The notes under the pieces: model-generated | What the model saw: the letters and a program-made list of their open reading frames with translations, nothing else | Database searches by the model: none | Told to the model about the DNA's origin: nothing | Part shown: one piece after another, positions 61,751 through 64,000 of the stretch | Layout of the letters: the number at the start of each line of letters is the position of its first letter | Position numbering within the stretch: the first letter of the stretch is position 1 | Assembly (NCBI RefSeq): GCF_011059135.1 | Contig: NZ_JAALGD010000015.1 | Span: 1 to 64,000, forward strand | Origin: Brevibacillus sp. SYP-B805 | GTDB taxonomy: Bacteria; Bacillota; Bacilli; Brevibacillales; Brevibacillaceae | DNA: 64,000 nucleotides | Reading direction: 5' to 3' | Made by a program: the position numbers and the translations under genes

Positions 61751-61884
61751 GAACACCGACTAACGCACAGCCGCTTTTCAACGTTAACGCATTGGGATGG
61801 CGCTGCCGCCTGCATAATTTTCCTTTTCTCGAGACAGAATATGCAGGGAATGACATTCTGCGATTGAGTGGGAGGTATTTACGC

Positions 61885-62250
61885 ATGTATCAGTATCACA
61901 CCAATACCATTCTCAACGAGGTGCAGCGCATCCTGAACCAGCTGCAGCAAAATGAGCGGAACAACGCCAACACGCTGCGCAATCTGGCAGGCCAGCTCCA
62001 GAACCTGGCGGCGACGGAGAACCAGGCGACCGCCATGCTGCAGCAGCTTCTCTCCCTGACCAACCAGCTGGCCGCCGAAGCGTCCAGGGCGACCCCGCCG
62101 GCTTATCCGACCGCCATGCCCTACGAACCGCTGCGAACCAACGCCGGCTCCAATGTGACCCCCGCGCTGCACGGGTCCGCCATCAGCGCCGGGCTGCAGG
62201 CGGCTGCCTCGCCCCAAGCCGCCAACACCCCTCCATTCGGCCAGTCCTAG
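61885..62250 (+). CDS. Small coiled-coil protein, unknown
   Basis: A 121-residue protein: the first 75 residues form a likely coiled coil rich in Gln, Asn and Leu (NEVQRILNQLQQNERNNANTL), and the rest is a Pro/Ala/Ser-rich disordered tail. No signal peptide. GGGAGG lies nine bases before the ATG. It resembles the small coat- or spore-associated coiled-coil proteins of Bacillota only in general character. No operon partner. Confidence 0.6.
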   Translation: MYQYHTNTILNEVQRILNQLQQNERNNANTLRNLAGQLQNLAATENQATAMLQQLLSLTNQLAAEASRATPPAYPTAMPYEPLRTNAGSNVTPALHGSAISAGLQAAASPQAANTPPFGQS

Positions 62251-62331
62251 CGAGGCGGAACCGCTGCGGGGAGTAAAAACCCACCCGGCTTGAGCCAACG
62301 CTCCATCCACTCGGCTATACTATCGCTGCGT

Positions 62332-62376
62332 AAAAAGCCTGCGCGTTTCTGTTATGGAAATGCGCAGGCTTCTTTT
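62332..62376. terminator. Bidirectional terminator
   Basis: AGCCTGCGC and GCGCAGGCT form a 9-bp stem with A/T runs on both sides (AAAAA before, TCTTTTT after), serving the coiled-coil gene and the convergent zinc-ribbon gene. Confidence 0.85.
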
Positions 62377-62389
62377 TGGTAATGGATGG

Positions 62390-62752
62390 TTAATCGAGTT
62401 GACCATACTCTTTTAATCGCAGCAAAGCATCTTCCGTAACGAAGAATTCAGCCTTCCCGCAATTTGGGCACACAAACATGAGCAAACGGAGCGTCCCTTT
62501 AAATAGATCGCCCAGTTCGCCAAAAAACAGATTGCTGACCACGGACGACCGCTGCAGTTCCTGTTCGCCCAGACACAGCATCTCCCCATGACACTTGGGG
62601 CAGTATTCCGCTTTGGCAACCATTTCTTTGCCTGCATCATCGGCATGCAAGCCGGAATGCGCTTGCCTTTCGAAATCAACAAGCTCTTTGCCACAATTTG
62701 AACAGTATGCCTCAAATTGCGACACTTGGTTGTCACACCAGGGGCACTGCAT
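62390..62752 (-). CDS. Zinc-ribbon protein, unknown
   Basis: A 120-residue protein with three CxxC-type pairs: CPWC near the start and CSNC at about residue 17, then CPKC at about 51 and CPNC at about 95, giving probably two zinc sites. The rest is helical. Such proteins often act in nucleic-acid or complex assembly, but nothing specific can be said. GGAGGG lies seven bases before the ATG 62752. Confidence 0.7.
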   Translation of the reverse strand: MQCPWCDNQVSQFEAYCSNCGKELVDFERQAHSGLHADDAGKEMVAKAEYCPKCHGEMLCLGEQELQRSSVVSNLFFGELGDLFKGTLRLLMFVCPNCGKAEFFVTEDALLRLKEYGQLD

Positions 62753-62883
62753 CTCGAACCCTCCAAACATATCAATGATTCGTGGGGGAACCACGTCAAA
62801 TCAATAGCGTTCCTTGCTGAACTTATTTCGAAGCGAATGCTGAAGTTTGCTCAGATACCCGACCTGCATTCCCCTTTCTTTCA

Positions 62884-62912
62884 TTGCTTTTGTCAATCAT
62901 TTCTTGTATGAT
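62884..62912 (+). promoter_or_regulatory. Promoter of the MarR-GNAT gene
   Basis: TTGCTT, a 17-base spacer and TATGAT. It is entirely covered by a long palindrome (62886-62925). Confidence 0.7.
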
Positions 62913-62925
62913 ATATGACAAAAGC
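62886..62925. promoter_or_regulatory. Palindromic operator over the MarR-GNAT promoter
   Basis: GCTTTTGTCA and TGACAAAAGC are perfect inverted copies 20 bases apart, with an inner inverted pair ATCAT and ATGAT around TTCTTGT. The palindrome spans the promoter, as expected for MarR self-repression. Confidence 0.65.
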
Positions 62926-62943
62926 AACTAAAGGAGGAATATG

Positions 62944-63873
62944 ATGGCTGATATCTTGGAAGAACGGATAAACACGGTTCGGAAATTTAATCGTCTGATT
63001 ACTCGAAGAATTGGCGCTTTGCGGGAGGGTTTGCTTCACAGCCCCTACTCTCTCACCGAATCGCGCATCATCTTTGATATTGCCCATCGTGATCACCCCA
63101 CCGCTTCCGATTTGGCAAAGGAGTTGGGGTTGGATGCGGGATATCTCAGTCGTATCCTGGCCCGGCTGGAAGAGCAGGGAATTATTGAAAAGGTTCGCTC
63201 GGAACAGGATTCGCGTCAACGGATTCTGTATCTGACTGCTGAAGGCAGGAAAGCTTTTGAACTGCTTAACAAGCGTTCGCATGATGAAGTTGCCGAGCTG
63301 CTGAACGAACTATCTGAAAAGGATCAGCAGCGATTGATCGCCGCGATGCACACCATCGAGGAAATCTTGGAGGGGAAGGGGTTCAAATATTCGGAGCCGT
63401 ATTTCCTGAGACAGCATGAACCGGGCGACATGGGCTGGATTGTTCATAAACATGGTGTTCTCTACGCCGAAGAATACGGATGGGACGAACGTTTTGAAGC
63501 ATTGGTTTCCCAAATCGTCGCAGATTTTATTAACAACTACAAACCCCATAAGGAACGCTGCTGGATCGCGGAAATGGATGGGGAAAACGTCGGTTCCGTC
63601 CTTGTCGTGCAAGAAAGCGAAACGGTTGCGAAACTTCGCCTGCTCTTGGTTGACCCAAAAGCTCGCGGAATGGGGCTGGGTACTAGACTTGTTGAGGAAT
63701 GTATCCGTTTTGCCAGACGCGCGGGATACAAGAAGCTGGTGTTATGGACGAACAGCGTATTGAAAGAAGCACGTCATATCTATAAAAAAACAGGGTTTGA
63801 ACTTGTCGCGGAAGAGAAACATCACAGCTTTGGCCATGACCTGATCGGCGAGACATGGGAACGGAAGCTTTAG
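62944..63873 (+). CDS. MarR-GNAT fusion regulator/acetyltransferase
   Basis: 309 residues combine an N-terminal MarR winged helix (about residues 1-145, with TASDLAKELGLDAGYLSRILARLEEQG) with a C-terminal GNAT domain (about 155-309). The acetyl-CoA loop is in VDPKARGMGLGTRLVEECIRF and the YKKTGFELVAEE strand follows. This fusion is a known family of bifunctional regulators. The promoter carries a palindrome. ATG 62944 is six bases after AAAGGAGG; ATG 62941 is the alternative. Confidence 0.88.
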   Translation: MADILEERINTVRKFNRLITRRIGALREGLLHSPYSLTESRIIFDIAHRDHPTASDLAKELGLDAGYLSRILARLEEQGIIEKVRSEQDSRQRILYLTAEGRKAFELLNKRSHDEVAELLNELSEKDQQRLIAAMHTIEEILEGKGFKYSEPYFLRQHEPGDMGWIVHKHGVLYAEEYGWDERFEALVSQIVADFINNYKPHKERCWIAEMDGENVGSVLVVQESETVAKLRLLLVDPKARGMGLGTRLVEECIRFARRAGYKKLVLWTNSVLKEARHIYKKTGFELVAEEKHHSFGHDLIGETWERKL

Positions 63874-63914
63874 TACAATAAGGAAAGATGGCAAAGGAAA
63901 GAGGAGCGAACCGC

Positions 63915-64000
63915 ATGTCAAACAACTGGACGGAACACGTGGCGCAAGCCTGGAACGAGCATGCCGCCAACTGGCATTCGCGCAGCGCAGAGATGTGGGA
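63915..64000 (+). CDS. Class I SAM-dependent methyltransferase, N-terminal fragment
   Basis: The reading frame starts at ATG 63915 after GAGGAG and runs off the window end. The visible 28 residues, MSNNWTEHVAQAWNEHAANWHS and on to RSAEMW, match the typical start of a class I methyltransferase (UbiE/COG2226-like). The catalytic part lies outside the window. Confidence 0.6.
   Translation, partial: MSNNWTEHVAQAWNEHAANWHSRSAEMW

Overview
The window reads as chromosomal DNA of a GC-rich, spore-forming Bacillota. Brevibacillus or another Paenibacillaceae relative is the closest fit I can suggest; this is inferred, as there is no rRNA to check. Supporting signs are strong AGGAGG ribosome-binding sites, sigma-A type promoters, SAM-I and preQ1 riboswitches, an SftA-type DNA translocase, a YjcZ-type spore peptide, an ECF sigma/anti-sigma pair, PBP1A, ComFB and CcpA (cre) sites. 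Most genes have GC-rich third positions. A few AT-rich islands stand out: the methyltransferase at 14.2-15.3 kb, the toxin-antitoxin locus at 43.2-43.9 kb and the IS remnant at 53.6-54.1 kb.

Layout. 0-2.6 kb: ECF sigma/anti-sigma operon. 2.7-4.2 kb: a methionine-salvage type aminotransferase under a SAM-I riboswitch. 4.2-9.1 kb: MarR-RND-adaptor efflux operon. 9.4-11.1 kb: divergent moaC and a MoeB/ThiF-like gene. 11.2-14.1 kb: aconitase. 14.2-18.2 kb: methyltransferase, NIPSNAP, SHOCT, IclR regulator, DUF3237 and a small unknown. 18.2-20.7 kb: SftA-like translocase with a 60-bp intragenic repeat. 21-26.8 kb: lipoprotein, cysteine-desulfurase-like enzyme, inositol monophosphatase, hotdog thioesterase and an ATP-grasp/SpoVIF-like pair. 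27-34.3 kb: ilvD, NlpC/P60 hydrolase, trmB, comFB, L,D-transpeptidase, SLH-like secreted protein and a small unknown. 34.4-39.2 kb: PBP1A and transketolase. 39.3-43.2 kb: yqgQ, MFS pump, GNAT, copper-amine-oxidase-like domain protein and a VOC protein. 43.2-43.9 kb: a candidate type III toxin-antitoxin locus. 44-47.4 kb: chemoreceptor behind a terminator-bearing leader, AEC transporter, VOC protein. 47.6-51.3 kb: queuosine operon behind a preQ1-like riboswitch. 51.3-53.6 kb: cystine-type ABC transporter (tcyABC). 53.6-54.2 kb: IS3 remnant and a yjcZ-like gene. 54.5-60.5 kb: second inositol monophosphatase, ybdD-cstA and a LytSR-type two-component system. 60.6-64 kb: hpd under a cre site, small unknowns, a MarR-GNAT fusion and the start of a methyltransferase.

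How parts connect. The same 15-bp palindrome, TTTCACCAGATGAAA, lies just downstream of the promoters of both the aconitase and the IclR-family regulator, pointing to an autoregulated IclR repressor controlling acnA. The five que genes form one operon from precursor transport to preQ1. CstA, its small YbdD partner and the LytS/LytTR pair form a pyruvate-sensing and uptake module with LytTR-like half-sites upstream of cstA. The most unusual locus is at 43.17-43.91 kb: promoter, two degenerate RNA repeats, a terminator and a ToxN/TenpN-like endoribonuclease gene, which is the layout of a type III toxin-antitoxin system.
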